64,000 nt of DNA from Hymenobacter ruricola (GCF_015694525.1 NZ_JADQDM010000002.1:806001-870000), one strand, 5' to 3'. Shown: positions 1-9,219, numbered from the stretch's first letter. Notes: generated by a model from the letters alone, not told the origin. Made by a program: numbers and translations.

Positions 1-1
1 C

Positions 2-1153
2 GTGTGGCGGCAGGGCCTGGCCAACCTCTTCCGGCCTCAAAACCAGACGCTCACGCTGGTTACGTCCATCGGCTTGGGCACCTTCCTGCTGGCCACGCTT
101 TTCCTCACGCAGTCGCTGCTGCTGGGCCGCGTGCAGGTAGCCGGCCAGGGCCAGCAGCCCAACCTGGTGCTCTTCGACATTCAGCGCGAGCAGCGGGCCG
201 GCGTTGAGGATTTGCTGAAGGCGCAAAAGCTGCCGGTGCTGCTGCGCGTGCCCATCGTGACCATGAGCCTGAAGGCCATCAACGGCCGCTCGGTGGCAGA
301 GCTGAAAAAGGACACCACCACGGGCATTCCGCCCTGGGCCCTCACCCGCGAGTACCGCGTCACGTACCGCGACTCGCTCAACTCGTCCGAAAAGCTGGTG
401 GAAGGCAGCCTGCCCGGCCTGGCCCCCGACGGGACCCCGCGCATTTCGGTGGAGGCCGGCTACCTGCAGCGGGCCAAGCTCAAGCTCGGCGACACGCTCG
501 ATTTCAACGTGCAGGGCGCGCCCATGCGGGTGGTCATCGGCGGCACCCGCGAGATTGACCGGGCGCGGGTGCAGCCCAGCTTCCTGGTGGTGTTTCCGGC
601 GGGTGTGCTGGAGCAGGCGCCGCAGTTTACCGTCCTGCTCACGCGCACGCCCAACACGGCGGCGCTGGCGGCCGTGCAGCAGCGGCTGGTGCGCGATTTC
701 CCCAACGTGTCGGCCATCGACCTAGCCCTGATTCTACAAACCCTGGACGACCTCATTGGCAAAATCTCCTTCGTCATTCGTTTCATGGCCGGGTTCAGCA
801 TTCTCACTGGCTTGCTGGTGCTCAGCAGTTCGGTGGTCATCAGCCGCTACCAGCGCGTGCGCGAAAGCGTGCTGCTGCGCACGCTGGGCGCCAGCCGGGC
901 CCAGATTCTGCGTATCACGCTGGTCGAATACGGCCTGCTGGGGCTGCTGGCCGCGCTGGCCGGCATCGGGCTGGCCCTGCTGGCGGCCTGGGCGCTGGCC
1001 GTGTGGGTGTTCAATGCCAGCTTCGGGCCGGCGCTGCTGCCGCTGCTGGGCTTGGCCGCGCTGGTCACGGTGCTCACGGCGGCCATCGGCCTGTTCAACT
1101 CCCGCGACGTGCTGCGCCGCTCGCCGCTGGAAGTGCTGCGGGCGGAGGGGTAA
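2..1153 (+). CDS. ABC transporter permease, FtsX family (5' truncated)
   Basis: C-terminal part of an inner-membrane permease of the FtsX/MacB/YbbP type. The readable 383 residues begin with a membrane segment (about residues 18-40), continue with a periplasmic MacB-like domain (about 50-245), and end with three hydrophobic segments that carry the usual cytoplasmic loop 'ESVLLRTLGASRAQIL' and the tail 'SPLEVLRAEG'. That is the second half of the roughly 800-residue duplicated permeases, so the start almost certainly lies left of the window; the GTG at base 2 is probably internal. Such proteins pair with a LolD/MacB-type ATPase to move lipids, lipoproteins or drugs across the envelope. It converges on the lipoprotein gene ending at 1184. 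Confidence 0.85.
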   Translation: MWRQGLANLFRPQNQTLTLVTSIGLGTFLLATLFLTQSLLLGRVQVAGQGQQPNLVLFDIQREQRAGVEDLLKAQKLPVLLRVPIVTMSLKAINGRSVAELKKDTTTGIPPWALTREYRVTYRDSLNSSEKLVEGSLPGLAPDGTPRISVEAGYLQRAKLKLGDTLDFNVQGAPMRVVIGGTREIDRARVQPSFLVVFPAGVLEQAPQFTVLLTRTPNTAALAAVQQRLVRDFPNVSAIDLALILQTLDDLIGKISFVIRFMAGFSILTGLLVLSSSVVISRYQRVRESVLLRTLGASRAQILRITLVEYGLLGLLAALAGIGLALLAAWALAVWVFNASFGPALLPLLGLAALVTVLTAAIGLFNSRDVLRRSPLEVLRAEG

Positions 1154-1183
1154 GCCCGGCTTGCGGCGGGGATAGTGCCGCCG

Positions 1184-1981
1184 TTAGAAGGTCACCTCGA
1201 AGCTGCCGTTGGTCACCGCAACCTGGCCGGTAGCATTCGCGTTGGCATCGGCCACAAACTCAAAGCGGCCCGTGGCGATGCCCTGTTCCGCATCGTAACG
1301 GGTGAGGGTGACGGTGCCCACCGGCGCGCCCACCGAGTAGGTTACGTACCGGGAAAAGCTGGCCAGCGGGCCGTTTGGATAGGTGGTGAACTCGGCAAAA
1401 GCACCCGCTTCGCTCACGCCCAAGGGGTAAGTGCCCGGCCCGGCAAATATTTTTCCCTGTTTGTTCTCTTCGGGAATAACGAGGAATACATCGTTCCATT
1501 GCGCGGGAGCTCCGGCGGCTTTATAGGAGCCGCGCAGGTACAAGTAGGGCCCAAACTTACCGCCGAACTCCGTGGCCGAATAGGTGGTGCCGTTCAGCGT
1601 CCAGCTCATCTTTCCCCGCACCACGTTGTCGTGCGTCAGCACTGGCACCTGGGCCGTGGTGGTGCTCCCGGCCACCACGGTTACCGGGATTCGCCACGGA
1701 GATGACGTGCTGGTGTTGGTGCTGAACGTGAGGGTGTAAGTGCCGGGGGGCAGCGTCGGAAAAGAGAAATTACCCTGGGCATCGGGCGTTGCCGTGTAGG
1801 TGTGCCCGTCGGCGGCGGTGGCCGTCACGGCGGTGATGCTGCCCACCCCGGCCACGGGGGCCAGCGCCCCCACCACGGCCCCGCTGGGCGCCACGGCATC
1901 GCGCGAACACGAAGTAGCAAACGTCAGAAAGGCCAGGCTCAGCCCTGATAAGTAGGTCCGGAAGCGGGGTGCAGTGCGCAT
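1184..1981 (-). CDS. Lipoprotein with CarboxypepD_reg-like and DUF6252-like domains
   Basis: A 265-residue exported lipoprotein. The signal peptide ends in a lipobox (FATSC, Cys about residue 25). Residues about 50-110 look like a carboxypeptidase regulatory-like beta sandwich ('DAQGNFSFPTLPPGTYTLTF'). Residues about 130-265 resemble the DUF6252 family found on Bacteroidota surfaces, with the usual ending 'GQVAVTNGSFEVTF'. The function is unknown; a ligand-binding or structural envelope role is an inference. A perfect TAnnTTTG promoter element lies at 2009-2016, about 28 nt upstream of the ATG, which supports this start. Confidence 0.75.
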   Translation of the reverse strand: MRTAPRFRTYLSGLSLAFLTFATSCSRDAVAPSGAVVGALAPVAGVGSITAVTATAADGHTYTATPDAQGNFSFPTLPPGTYTLTFSTNTSTSSPWRIPVTVVAGSTTTAQVPVLTHDNVVRGKMSWTLNGTTYSATEFGGKFGPYLYLRGSYKAAGAPAQWNDVFLVIPEENKQGKIFAGPGTYPLGVSEAGAFAEFTTYPNGPLASFSRYVTYSVGAPVGTVTLTRYDAEQGIATGRFEFVADANANATGQVAVTNGSFEVTF

Positions 1982-2008
1982 AGTGGTGCGGGAAGGCTAA
2001 TTGTAAAG

Positions 2009-2016
2009 CAAATATA
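2009..2016 (-). promoter_or_regulatory. Bacteroidota -7 promoter element (TATATTTG)
   Basis: On the minus strand the bases read TATATTTG, a perfect match to TAnnTTTG, 27 nt before the ATG of the lipoprotein gene at 1981. Confidence 0.6.
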
Positions 2017-2548
2017 TGCGCCGCGTGCCGCTAAGCATCCACCCGTTGGGACGGGTGGCGGTGGAAGCCGGCGCGACCGGGCTCACGTCTTCCCGAAGCA
2101 GCACGCAAGGTTCAGCGCCGGCCTCTGAGCAATGCGCTGCATTACCCCAAGTCCACGGCAATCCTGCGGGCTTCTCAAATAGCCTAATCGCAAAGGCATT
2201 CACCCCCAACAGCACTCATTCCAGAAAATCTTAGCCAAAGCCCACCTCCAATTAATTCTGTTTGCACTATTTGAATTACCCCCTGAAAAATAATTAAAAA
2301 AGACTATCAAAGCTCATTATTTCGTACAATAAGTTAATTGAATTATGTTTTGAAATACATTGGACTTATTCGTAAAAATCATTGATTCACAAACTTTTCA
2401 AAAAAATAATTTTTACATTTTTCTGATAAATCAACTCTATTCATAAGCGCAGAAACTATACTTGCAATTACGCTTTCAATTCAAGTGCTTCACTGCTACT
2501 TGAAAGCAATTAAATCATATTCCGCACTCATTTACTTAACCTACCCTT
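2017..2548. other. Long AT-rich intergenic region upstream of the giant T9SS gene
   Basis: About 530 bases without a convincing gene. From about 2235 to 2540 the composition drops to strongly AT-rich, unlike the GC-rich surroundings, with many A and T runs. The sequence TATACTTG at 2457-2464 is one mismatch from TAnnTTTG and would give a leader of about 80 nt for the gene at 2549. The two short ORFs that cross 2000-2230 on opposite strands have no recognisable product. Confidence 0.5.
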
Positions 2549-5500
2549 ATGAAACAACTCTCCTTTTTCAGTTGGTCTTGGCCAACCCGTCCGCTGGCCG
2601 CCTGGGCGCTCGGCTTTATGGCGTTGCTGGGCTCCGCGCATCCGGTGCGGGCTCAGTTTCCGCGCGTCGAGTCGTTCCAGAACAGCACGGCGGCGAGCTT
2701 TACGCTGGGCGGCACCGCGGCCCTGACGGCCGCCACCAGCACCGACCCCAACGGCGCCGGCTACCTGCGCCTGACCACCGACGCCACCAACCAGTCGGGC
2801 TTTGCCATCGACCAGGGTTCCTTCCCGGCGCCCAACGGGTTCAGCATCTCGTTTGAGTTCTTTGCCTACGGCGGCACCGGGGCCGACGGCTTTTCGGTGT
2901 TTCTGGTAGATGCCGACCAAACCTCGGCGGCCACCTTCACGCCGGGTGCCTCGGGCGGCTCGCTGGGCTACGCCCAGAAAACCGTGGCCCCGCTCAGCAA
3001 CGGGGTGCCGTTTGGCTACATCGGCATCGGCATCGATGAGTTTGGCAACTTCTCCAACGCCACCGAAGGCCGGGTGGGCGGCATCAACTCGCCCAACCGG
3101 ACGCCCAACGCGGTGGCCCTGCGCGGCGCCGGCAACGGCAACAGCTCTACCGATTATCAGTACCTAACGGGCACGCCCACCCTGCCCTTCAGCCTCGACG
3201 TGCCCACGGTGCGGGCGCAGGCCGGCGCGGCCGACTACCGCCGGGCCTACATCGACGTGGTGCCCACCAACGGCACCTACCGCGTCACGGTCCGCATTCA
3301 GCACGGCTTCGCGGTGGAAACGGCGGTGCGGAATTTCGTGGTGCCCCGGCCGCCCGATAACCTGCGCATCGGCTTTGCGGGCTCGACCGGCAGCAGCACC
3401 AACTTCCACGAAATCCGCAACCTGGCCATCCGGCAGACGCCGACCCTGGACGACGACGTGGCCAGCACCACCTACAACCAGCCGGTTTCGGTGAACGTCA
3501 TCAGCAACGACCTGTTTTCCTACGCCAACTACGCGCCCGGCAGCGTCGACCTGAACCCCAACCAGGCCGGCATTCAGACGACGCTGGCCGTGCCGGGCCA
3601 GGGCTCGTTTGCGGTGACGCCGGCGGGCGTGGTCACGTTTACGCCCAGCGGCACGTTCGCGGGCGTGGTGACGGTGCCCTACACGGCCAACGACGTGCTG
3701 GGCGAAACCGGCTTTCCGGCCAACCTCACGGTCATCGTGCGCGGGGCCGACATTGCCAACAGCGTGAGCGGGCCCACGGCCGCCGCGCCCGGCAGCCAGG
3801 TGCAATACACCGTCACGACGGCCAACCTGGGCTCGCTGCCCGCCACCAACGTGGTGCCCACGCTCCAGCTGCCCGCCAACTTGGGCGGCGTGGTGGTGAG
3901 CAACGGCACTTACGCCAACGGTTCGGGCCTCGTCACCTTCGGGAGCAGCAGCCTGGCGGCGGGCGGCACCCCGGCTACCAACACGGTCAGCTTCACGGCC
4001 CCGGCCAGCGGCTCGGTGACCGGCACCACGGCCAACACGGCCACCCAGCCCGACCCCGTGAGCGAGAACAACATCGCCACCATCACCACGCTCATTAGCG
4101 GGCTGGCCAACGTGAATGACGTGTGCGCCACACCCGGCAACGACGGCGTGGGCAGCCTGGGGGCCGGCTCGGCCCCGAACACCTACTTCCCCGGCGTACT
4201 GGCCACTACTACCGGCGGCGCCACGAGCATCGTATTGGGCCCGGCCCTGACCGGCACGGGCGCCAGCAACACGCCCATCGCGGCCGGCGATTTGGTGCTG
4301 GTGATGCAGATGCAGGGCGCCGTGCTCAACACCACCAACGCGGCCAGCTACGGCAGCGGCGGCAGCGGCGGCAAAGGCAACCTGACCGGCAGCAACGACA
4401 AGTTCACGGCCGGCCTCTACGAATACGCCGTGGCGGCCAATAGCGTCAGTTCGCTGGGCGGCATTTTGGTGCTAAATCAGGCGCTGACCAATGCCTATGA
4501 CAACCTCGACTTCGACGCCAGCAGCAACCCCACCGGGCAGCGGCGCTTCCAGGTGGTGCGGGTGCCGCAGTACTCGGCCCTGGCCGTGGCCGACTCGGTG
4601 GCCGGCGCGGCCTGGAACGGCGCGGCCGGCGGCGTGCTGGCCCTTGACGTGGCCGGGCAAACCACCTTCGCCACCAATGCCCGCCTGACCATGACGGGCC
4701 GCGGCTTCCGCGGCGGCGGGGGCAAGCTCTACACCGGCGTGGGCGCGAGCGCGCTGTTCAGCAGCACCGATTTTAATCAGCTCAGCAGCCTCACTCTGCT
4801 GGGCACCGGCGGCTCGAAGGGCGAAGGCACGGCCGGCACCCCCACCTACGTCAACGGCAACTACACCTCGCTCATCGGGCAACTTCTGCAGGGCTACCGC
4901 AACGGCAGCAACGGCCGCGGCGCCCCCGGCAACGCCGGCGGCGGCGGCACCGACCTTTCGCCCAGCAACAACGCCCGCAACACCGGCGGCGGCGGCGGCG
5001 CCAACGGCGGCGAAGGCGGCTTCGGCGGCTACGGCAACAGCTACACCGGCAACGTGAGCGACAACGCCCAGGGCATCGGCGGGGCCGCGTTTGGCGCGTC
5101 GGTGGGCCGCCTGACCATGGGCGGCGGCGGCGGGGCCGGCGTGGCCAACGACGGCGGCCTGGCCAGCGGCGGCAACGCCGGCGGCGGCATCATCCTGCTG
5201 CGCACCGGCGCCATTGCCGGCACCGGCGCCGTGCGGGCCAACGGCCTGGGCGCGGCCACCACCACCACCGACGGGGCCGGCGGCGGCGGTGCGGGCGGCT
5301 CGGTGCTGCTGCTGGTGAGCAACGTCAGCACCCTGGCCAACCTCACCGTGACGGCCCGCGGCGGCCGGGGCGGCAGCGCCAACCTCAGCGGCGCGGCCTA
5401 CGGCCCCGGCGGCGGCGGGGGTGGCGGCGTGGTGCTGGCCAACGGCGCAGTGGCCGCGGCCTCCTCGGTGGCGGGCGGCGCCAACGGCACCACCGGCGGC

Positions 5501-6676
5501 CTCACCAACGCTTTCGGGGCCACGGCCGGCACCAGCGGCAGCCTCCTGACCAATGCCGCCACCAGCGGCTCGGGCACGGCGGCCTGCCTGCCGGCTCTCA
5601 CCGTGGCCGTAAGCACCTCCACGCCTCTGGTGGCGCGCGCCGGCGGCGCGGCGGGACCTGTCAACCCGGCCCTCTACACCATCACCATTGCCAACACCGG
5701 CGGCACGGCCACCGGCGTGAGCGTGCTGGGCAGCCTGCGCAACAACCTGTTTAAGTACGACGGCACCTACGCGCCCACCGCCACGCTTACCCAGGCCGAC
5801 GGCAGCACCTCCACCCCCACCGGCATCAGCCTGCCCACCAGCGGCGTGAGCCAGCCGGTGTTTGCGGGCTTCACCATTCCGGCCGGGGCCACGCTCACGC
5901 TCACCTTCCGGGCCACCATCGATGCCACGGCGCAAAACGGCGTGCCGTATCGGGCCTCGGCCACGGTGAGCTACACCAACCCCCTGCGCACGTCCGTGGC
6001 CACCGCCACCGTGCAGCCCGGCGAGAACTACGCCGGCGGCACCGACACCAGCCTGGGCACCGCCACGGGCAGCAACTACGCCGGCGGCGCGGGCACGCCC
6101 GAAAACGTGACCATCCAGGCGCCCCTGCCGGTGACGCTGACCCGCTTCGCGGCCCTGGCCGCCCGCACCGATGCGCAGCTGAGCTGGCAGACCGCCAGCG
6201 AGCACAACAACGACCGTTTCGTGGTGGAGCGCAGTGTAAACGGCACTTCCTTCGCCGAAATCGGGGTGGTGCGCGGCCAACGCGAAAGCCGCACAGGTGC
6301 CGACTATGCCTTCACCGACCTCGGCGCGGCCCGCCAGGTAGCCGCCGGCAAGCCGGTATACTACCGCCTGCGGCAGGTCGACGTTGACGGCACGAGCAGC
6401 TACTCGGCGGTGCGCCCGGTGGTGTTTGGCGCCACTAGTGTGGCCACCGTGTACCCCAACCCCGCCGGCCGCGCGGCCACCCTCGACCTGAGCGGCCTGC
6501 CCGCCGGCGACTACACGGTGCAGGTGCTCGACCTCACCGGCCGCCAGGTGGCCTCCTACGCCCTGCCCGGCGCCGGCCAGCACCCGCTCGACTTGCAGCC
6601 GCTGGCCACCGGCACCTACGTGGTGCGCATCCGCGGCGGCGCCGTGAGCCAGTCGCTGCTCCTGACGCGGGAGTAG
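2549..6676 (+). CDS. Giant secreted T9SS protein with L-type lectin-like and Gly-rich domains
   Basis: A 1375-residue surface or secreted protein. It has a signal peptide (cleavage near 'HPVRAQ', residue about 35) and an N-terminal L-type lectin/concanavalin-like domain (about 40-290: 'GFSISFEFFAYGGTGADGFSVFLVD'). Next come a cadherin/Ig-like segment with 'DDDVASTTYNQPVSVNVISND' (about 305-395) and DUF11-like repeats (about 400-520). A central block with 'GDLVLVMQMQGA' leads into a very Gly/Ala/Asn-rich stretch (about 710-1010), followed by another DUF11-like domain. The C terminus is a typical T9SS type A sorting domain ('VYPNPAGRAATLDLSGLPAGDYTVQV', about 1300-1375). It probably acts as an adhesin or matrix protein. 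A strong terminator follows directly. Confidence 0.85.
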   Translation: MKQLSFFSWSWPTRPLAAWALGFMALLGSAHPVRAQFPRVESFQNSTAASFTLGGTAALTAATSTDPNGAGYLRLTTDATNQSGFAIDQGSFPAPNGFSISFEFFAYGGTGADGFSVFLVDADQTSAATFTPGASGGSLGYAQKTVAPLSNGVPFGYIGIGIDEFGNFSNATEGRVGGINSPNRTPNAVALRGAGNGNSSTDYQYLTGTPTLPFSLDVPTVRAQAGAADYRRAYIDVVPTNGTYRVTVRIQHGFAVETAVRNFVVPRPPDNLRIGFAGSTGSSTNFHEIRNLAIRQTPTLDDDVASTTYNQPVSVNVISNDLFSYANYAPGSVDLNPNQAGIQTTLAVPGQGSFAVTPAGVVTFTPSGTFAGVVTVPYTANDVLGETGFPANLTVIVRGADIANSVSGPTAAAPGSQVQYTVTTANLGSLPATNVVPTLQLPANLGGVVVSNGTYANGSGLVTFGSSSLAAGGTPATNTVSFTAPASGSVTGTTANTATQPDPVSENNIATITTLISGLANVNDVCATPGNDGVGSLGAGSAPNTYFPGVLATTTGGATSIVLGPALTGTGASNTPIAAGDLVLVMQMQGAVLNTTNAASYGSGGSGGKGNLTGSNDKFTAGLYEYAVAANSVSSLGGILVLNQALTNAYDNLDFDASSNPTGQRRFQVVRVPQYSALAVADSVAGAAWNGAAGGVLALDVAGQTTFATNARLTMTGRGFRGGGGKLYTGVGASALFSSTDFNQLSSLTLLGTGGSKGEGTAGTPTYVNGNYTSLIGQLLQGYRNGSNGRGAPGNAGGGGTDLSPSNNARNTGGGGGANGGEGGFGGYGNSYTGNVSDNAQGIGGAAFGASVGRLTMGGGGGAGVANDGGLASGGNAGGGIILLRTGAIAGTGAVRANGLGAATTTTDGAGGGGAGGSVLLLVSNVSTLANLTVTARGGRGGSANLSGAAYGPGGGGGGGVVLANGAVAAASSVAGGANGTTGGLTNAFGATAGTSGSLLTNAATSGSGTAACLPALTVAVSTSTPLVARAGGAAGPVNPALYTITIANTGGTATGVSVLGSLRNNLFKYDGTYAPTATLTQADGSTSTPTGISLPTSGVSQPVFAGFTIPAGATLTLTFRATIDATAQNGVPYRASATVSYTNPLRTSVATATVQPGENYAGGTDTSLGTATGSNYAGGAGTPENVTIQAPLPVTLTRFAALAARTDAQLSWQTASEHNNDRFVVERSVNGTSFAEIGVVRGQRESRTGADYAFTDLGAARQVAAGKPVYYRLRQVDVDGTSSYSAVRPVVFGATSVATVYPNPAGRAATLDLSGLPAGDYTVQVLDLTGRQVASYALPGAGQHPLDLQPLATGTYVVRIRGGAVSQSLLLTRE

Positions 6677-6700
6677 CCGCAGAAGCTTGTAGAAGAAAAG

Positions 6701-6730
6701 GCCCCTGAGTTGCTTCAGGGGCTTTTTTTT
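6701..6730 (+). terminator. Rho-independent terminator after the T9SS gene
   Basis: Stem GCCCCTGA / TCAGGGGC with a 6-nt loop followed by a run of eight T, 24 nt after the stop codon at 6676. Confidence 0.9.
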
Positions 6731-6853
6731 ATTGGCGTGTTGGCATCAATTGGTAAACCGGCCTGCAAGCGGCCTTCGCCCTCGCCGTGTTTGCGTATAA
6801 ATTCATTCGTCGCATCCAAAACGCTGGCCGTCCGCCTCGTCATTCCGCCCGCC

Positions 6854-7444
6854 ATGCATTTCCTCCCCACCCTCCTGCTGGCCGGCGCCGCCGTGCTGGC
6901 CGCCCCCGGCCCGCGCTACCTGGTGGTGCCCGGCCGCAGCATCGGCACCGTAGCCCTCGGCACCGACCCGCTCAACTCCCTGGCCCCCCTCGGCCCGCCC
7001 ACCCACACCGAAGGCGCCCTGGGCGAGTCGTGGAACACCTGGGTGGGCAAGGAAACCGTGGCCGGCAACCGCCCCAGCCAGCTCGACGTGTTCTGGGCCC
7101 GCCCGGCCGGGGCCGCGCCGGGCTCCAAGGCCCGCACCGTGCAGCTCATTCGCACCACCTCGCCGGCCTTCAAGCTGGCCAACGGCCTGCACATCGGCTC
7201 GCCGGTGGCCGACATTGCCCCCCGCTACCCGCGCCACGACAAAGCCCTCACCCTGCAGCTCGGCACCGAAGAGCCCCGCTCCCTCCTCGACGCGCCCTTC
7301 GACGGCATTGCGTTCGAGCTGAGCCGGCCCGAGCGCGGCAAGTCGGCCGCCATCGTGGCCTTCCTCGTGCACGCGCCCGGCGTCATGCTCTACAAGCAGG
7401 ACTTCGGCCTCAAAGCCTACCTCGAAGCCCAGGCCCGAAAGTGA
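6854..7444 (+). CDS. Conserved secreted hypothetical protein
   Basis: A 196-residue protein if started at the ATG at 6854, which gives an immediate signal peptide ('MHFLPTLLLAGAAVLAAPGP'). The frame is open further upstream, but that part crosses the preceding terminator. The mature part begins 'RYLVVPGRSIGTVALGTD', a pattern seen in small periplasmic proteins of unknown role where GxVxLG repeats mark an internal motif that recurs near 'GLHIGSPVADIAPRYP'. No catalytic motif is visible. A bidirectional terminator separates it from the convergent gene. Confidence 0.6.
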   Translation: MHFLPTLLLAGAAVLAAPGPRYLVVPGRSIGTVALGTDPLNSLAPLGPPTHTEGALGESWNTWVGKETVAGNRPSQLDVFWARPAGAAPGSKARTVQLIRTTSPAFKLANGLHIGSPVADIAPRYPRHDKALTLQLGTEEPRSLLDAPFDGIAFELSRPERGKSAAIVAFLVHAPGVMLYKQDFGLKAYLEAQARK

Positions 7445-7476
7445 GAACGGCAGCCCCGCGGGTGTAGCAGCAACGC

Positions 7477-7511
7477 AAAAAGCCCATCTCCGCGCGGGAA
7501 ATGGGCTTTTT
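7477..7511. terminator. Bidirectional terminator between convergent genes
   Basis: Stem AAAAAGCCCAT / ATGGGCTTTTT with a 13-nt GC-rich loop; T runs on both strands serve the genes ending at 7444 (+) and 7536 (-). Confidence 0.85.
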
Positions 7512-7535
7512 GTAGGGCGGCAAGCCGGGGCTGGC

Positions 7536-7895
7536 CTACGAAGTTTTGGGCTTGGCCTTGCGCACGGGCTTCTTGCGTTCGCTCTTGCGCACGCCGCCGG
7601 CCATCTCGTATTGCGAGCTGTCGTCGCCGTACTTGAACTTCACGCCGTTCAGGGCGCGGGCGCTCCAGGTGCCGAGGGCCTTTTCCTGCGCGTTGAGCTG
7701 GTTGAGCAGGTCGTCGGCGGTTTTCAGGGCCTTGTTGTAGTCGCTGAGCGTTTTGGCAGCGGCCGCGATGCTGGCCGTGCCTTCGGCCACGGAAATGGTT
7801 TCGCCGAGGTCCAGCTTGGGGTCGATGGCGGCCAGGCCGTTGACGCGGGCCTGGGCTTTGGCAATGGGGGCAGATTCTCGGGCTTTGTATGCCAT
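7536..7895 (-). CDS. Small conserved hypothetical protein with basic C-terminal tail
   Basis: A 119-residue soluble protein. Residues 1-75 are predicted helical with Ala/Leu heptad character ('ASIAAAAKTLSDYNKALKTADDLLNQLNAQEKAL'). A short conserved-looking segment 'GVKFKYGDDSSQYEMAGGVRKSERKK' follows, and the tail is strongly basic (KPVRKAKPKTS). The basic tail could bind nucleic acid or polyphosphate; that is an inference. Upstream, TATATTGC near 7935 on the minus strand is a degenerate -7 element. Confidence 0.55.
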   Translation of the reverse strand: MAYKARESAPIAKAQARVNGLAAIDPKLDLGETISVAEGTASIAAAAKTLSDYNKALKTADDLLNQLNAQEKALGTWSARALNGVKFKYGDDSSQYEMAGGVRKSERKKPVRKAKPKTS

Positions 7896-8028
7896 AAGAT
7901 GGGTAAATGAAAAGGTGGTAAGAAGTTTACCTCCGCAATATACCGGTATTCTACGGCGCTGCTAATTACCCGGCTTTTTTATCTTCTTCAAGGCGTTGCC
8001 CGGCGCTAAACGGCTCATTGCCGATGCC

Positions 8029-8212
8029 TTGCAGCCATATGCAAACAGCTTCAAGCTGTTTGCATATGGCTGCAAGCTATTTGCATATGCAAACAGTCTA
8101 TTTGCATGTACCATCAAGCCATTTGGATATGTCTTGAAACTGTTTGGATATGCAAATAGCTTGAAGGCATATCCCAACAGGCCATTCGCATATTCCATCA
8201 AGCCATTTGCAT
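8029..8212. repeat. 21-bp-period tandem repeat array 1 (about 8.8 units)
   Basis: Contiguous units of exactly 21 bp in perfect register from 8029 to 8212. Typical unit elements are CAAGCCATTTG and GCATATG. Some units are the reverse complement of others (for example 8050-8070 against 8145-8165), so the array can fold into hairpins. Because 21 is a multiple of three, open frames run through it on both strands (about 7996-8391 + and 7962-8309 -) and encode heptapeptide repeats such as LFAYANS. It is AT-richer than the flanks and lies between the stop of the gene ending at 8293 and the start of the one at 7895. Confidence 0.85.
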
Positions 8213-8292
8213 CTCCGCCGCCCCTACGCCCCCGCCGCGACGGGGCGTGTCGGGCGCCGCGGGTGGGGCTGGGAGAAACAGAAATGATATTA

Positions 8293-9114
8293 TTAGTTGT
8301 CGGGGCCATTCATGTGCCAACGCTCGACATGAGCATCACCACCGCGAATGTATGCAGCTGCTATCTGCGTAGTCAACGCGTCATCTTTTGAAATTGAACG
8401 AGGGTTAGTACCTGCAAAAGAGCCTGTGAAAAGCACAGGTGTTCCAGCCAGTCCGAAAGCGCCATCGGGGTCCGGTTTACCAGCGGTAGTGCTGTCAGTA
8501 ATTCGATACATGCCGTATTCGTCGGCCTCGTCAGAGAATTGCAGACCCATCCATTCATTGCCCCCCGTTTTTTTATCACGGTTAAAGCCAGTAAGTGTCT
8601 GGCCAAATTTGTTTGCGACCATTATCATCGTCGGACGCAAACGGGCAATTAGCTTCTTGGTGATTTGTAATTGCTCCCAACAGAAACCCGCTGCTTCTGG
8701 CGTGGCCCACAAATCTTTCTGCAACTGTTGTTGCTTGGTTGTGCGCATGTAAAGCAGGTCTAAGTGCGACCATTCTAGTTTCCCAGAAAAGAACAACTGC
8801 CCATAAGCCTCTTCAGGCACTTGATGCAATAAAGCATCGTATTTGTCACTTGCCTGACGCATAAAATTCTCCATTCGATTAAAATATCCTTTGCTGAAAT
8901 AATCCGGTTTGTAGGAGGTCAATGAGCGGTGCTTTTGATTATAAGATGGGTTTAGCCCTAATACCAAAATTTGCTCCCGCAGTGCGTAAGCTGGGAATAA
9001 CGGAGCTAGCGGGCCTTGCTCGTCGTGAGTCCAGGGTTGAATGGAATACCGTGACCATAGTTCTGCCAAAGCGGGTCTAATTGCTGATTCGAAGTTGATT
9101 TGATTGGTGTCCAT
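8293..9114 (-). CDS. Low-GC orphan protein, possible uracil-DNA-glycosylase-like fold
   Basis: A 273-residue soluble protein I do not recognise with certainty. After an N-terminal helical part, 'EQILVLGLNPSYN' (about residues 48-60) resembles motif A of the UDG superfamily (GLNPG-like). It is followed by a helical region and a strand 'ARLRPTMIMVANKFG' (about 155-170) and 'GTPVLFTGSFAG' near 225, an arrangement compatible with an alpha/beta UDG-like core. The critical later motif of the superfamily is not obvious, so activity is doubtful. Base composition is clearly less GC-rich than its neighbours, which suggests recent transfer. It has no functional neighbours. Confidence 0.5.
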   Translation of the reverse strand: MDTNQINFESAIRPALAELWSRYSIQPWTHDEQGPLAPLFPAYALREQILVLGLNPSYNQKHRSLTSYKPDYFSKGYFNRMENFMRQASDKYDALLHQVPEEAYGQLFFSGKLEWSHLDLLYMRTTKQQQLQKDLWATPEAAGFCWEQLQITKKLIARLRPTMIMVANKFGQTLTGFNRDKKTGGNEWMGLQFSDEADEYGMYRITDSTTAGKPDPDGAFGLAGTPVLFTGSFAGTNPRSISKDDALTTQIAAAYIRGGDAHVERWHMNGPDN

Positions 9115-9219
9115 GAAATGTTGAGGTAGTTGAGAAATCTAGTATACCACCTTTTCATCCGGAGTTCAAGTTCAGCCGTCAAAAGCAGCACATTATCCCA
9201 ACCCCGCCCGCCCCGGCCG

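Noticed and set aside
1997-2234. Two opposed 72-codon frames between 1997 and 2234
   Set aside because: No signal, motif or start context; the minus-strand promoter of the lipoprotein gene overlaps them.
4472-6583. A 703-codon open frame on the minus strand inside the giant T9SS gene
   Set aside because: It is antisense to a protein with a clear signal peptide and sorting domain; its low-complexity Gly/Ala/His/Val composition is the expected shadow of GC-rich Gly/Ala codons.
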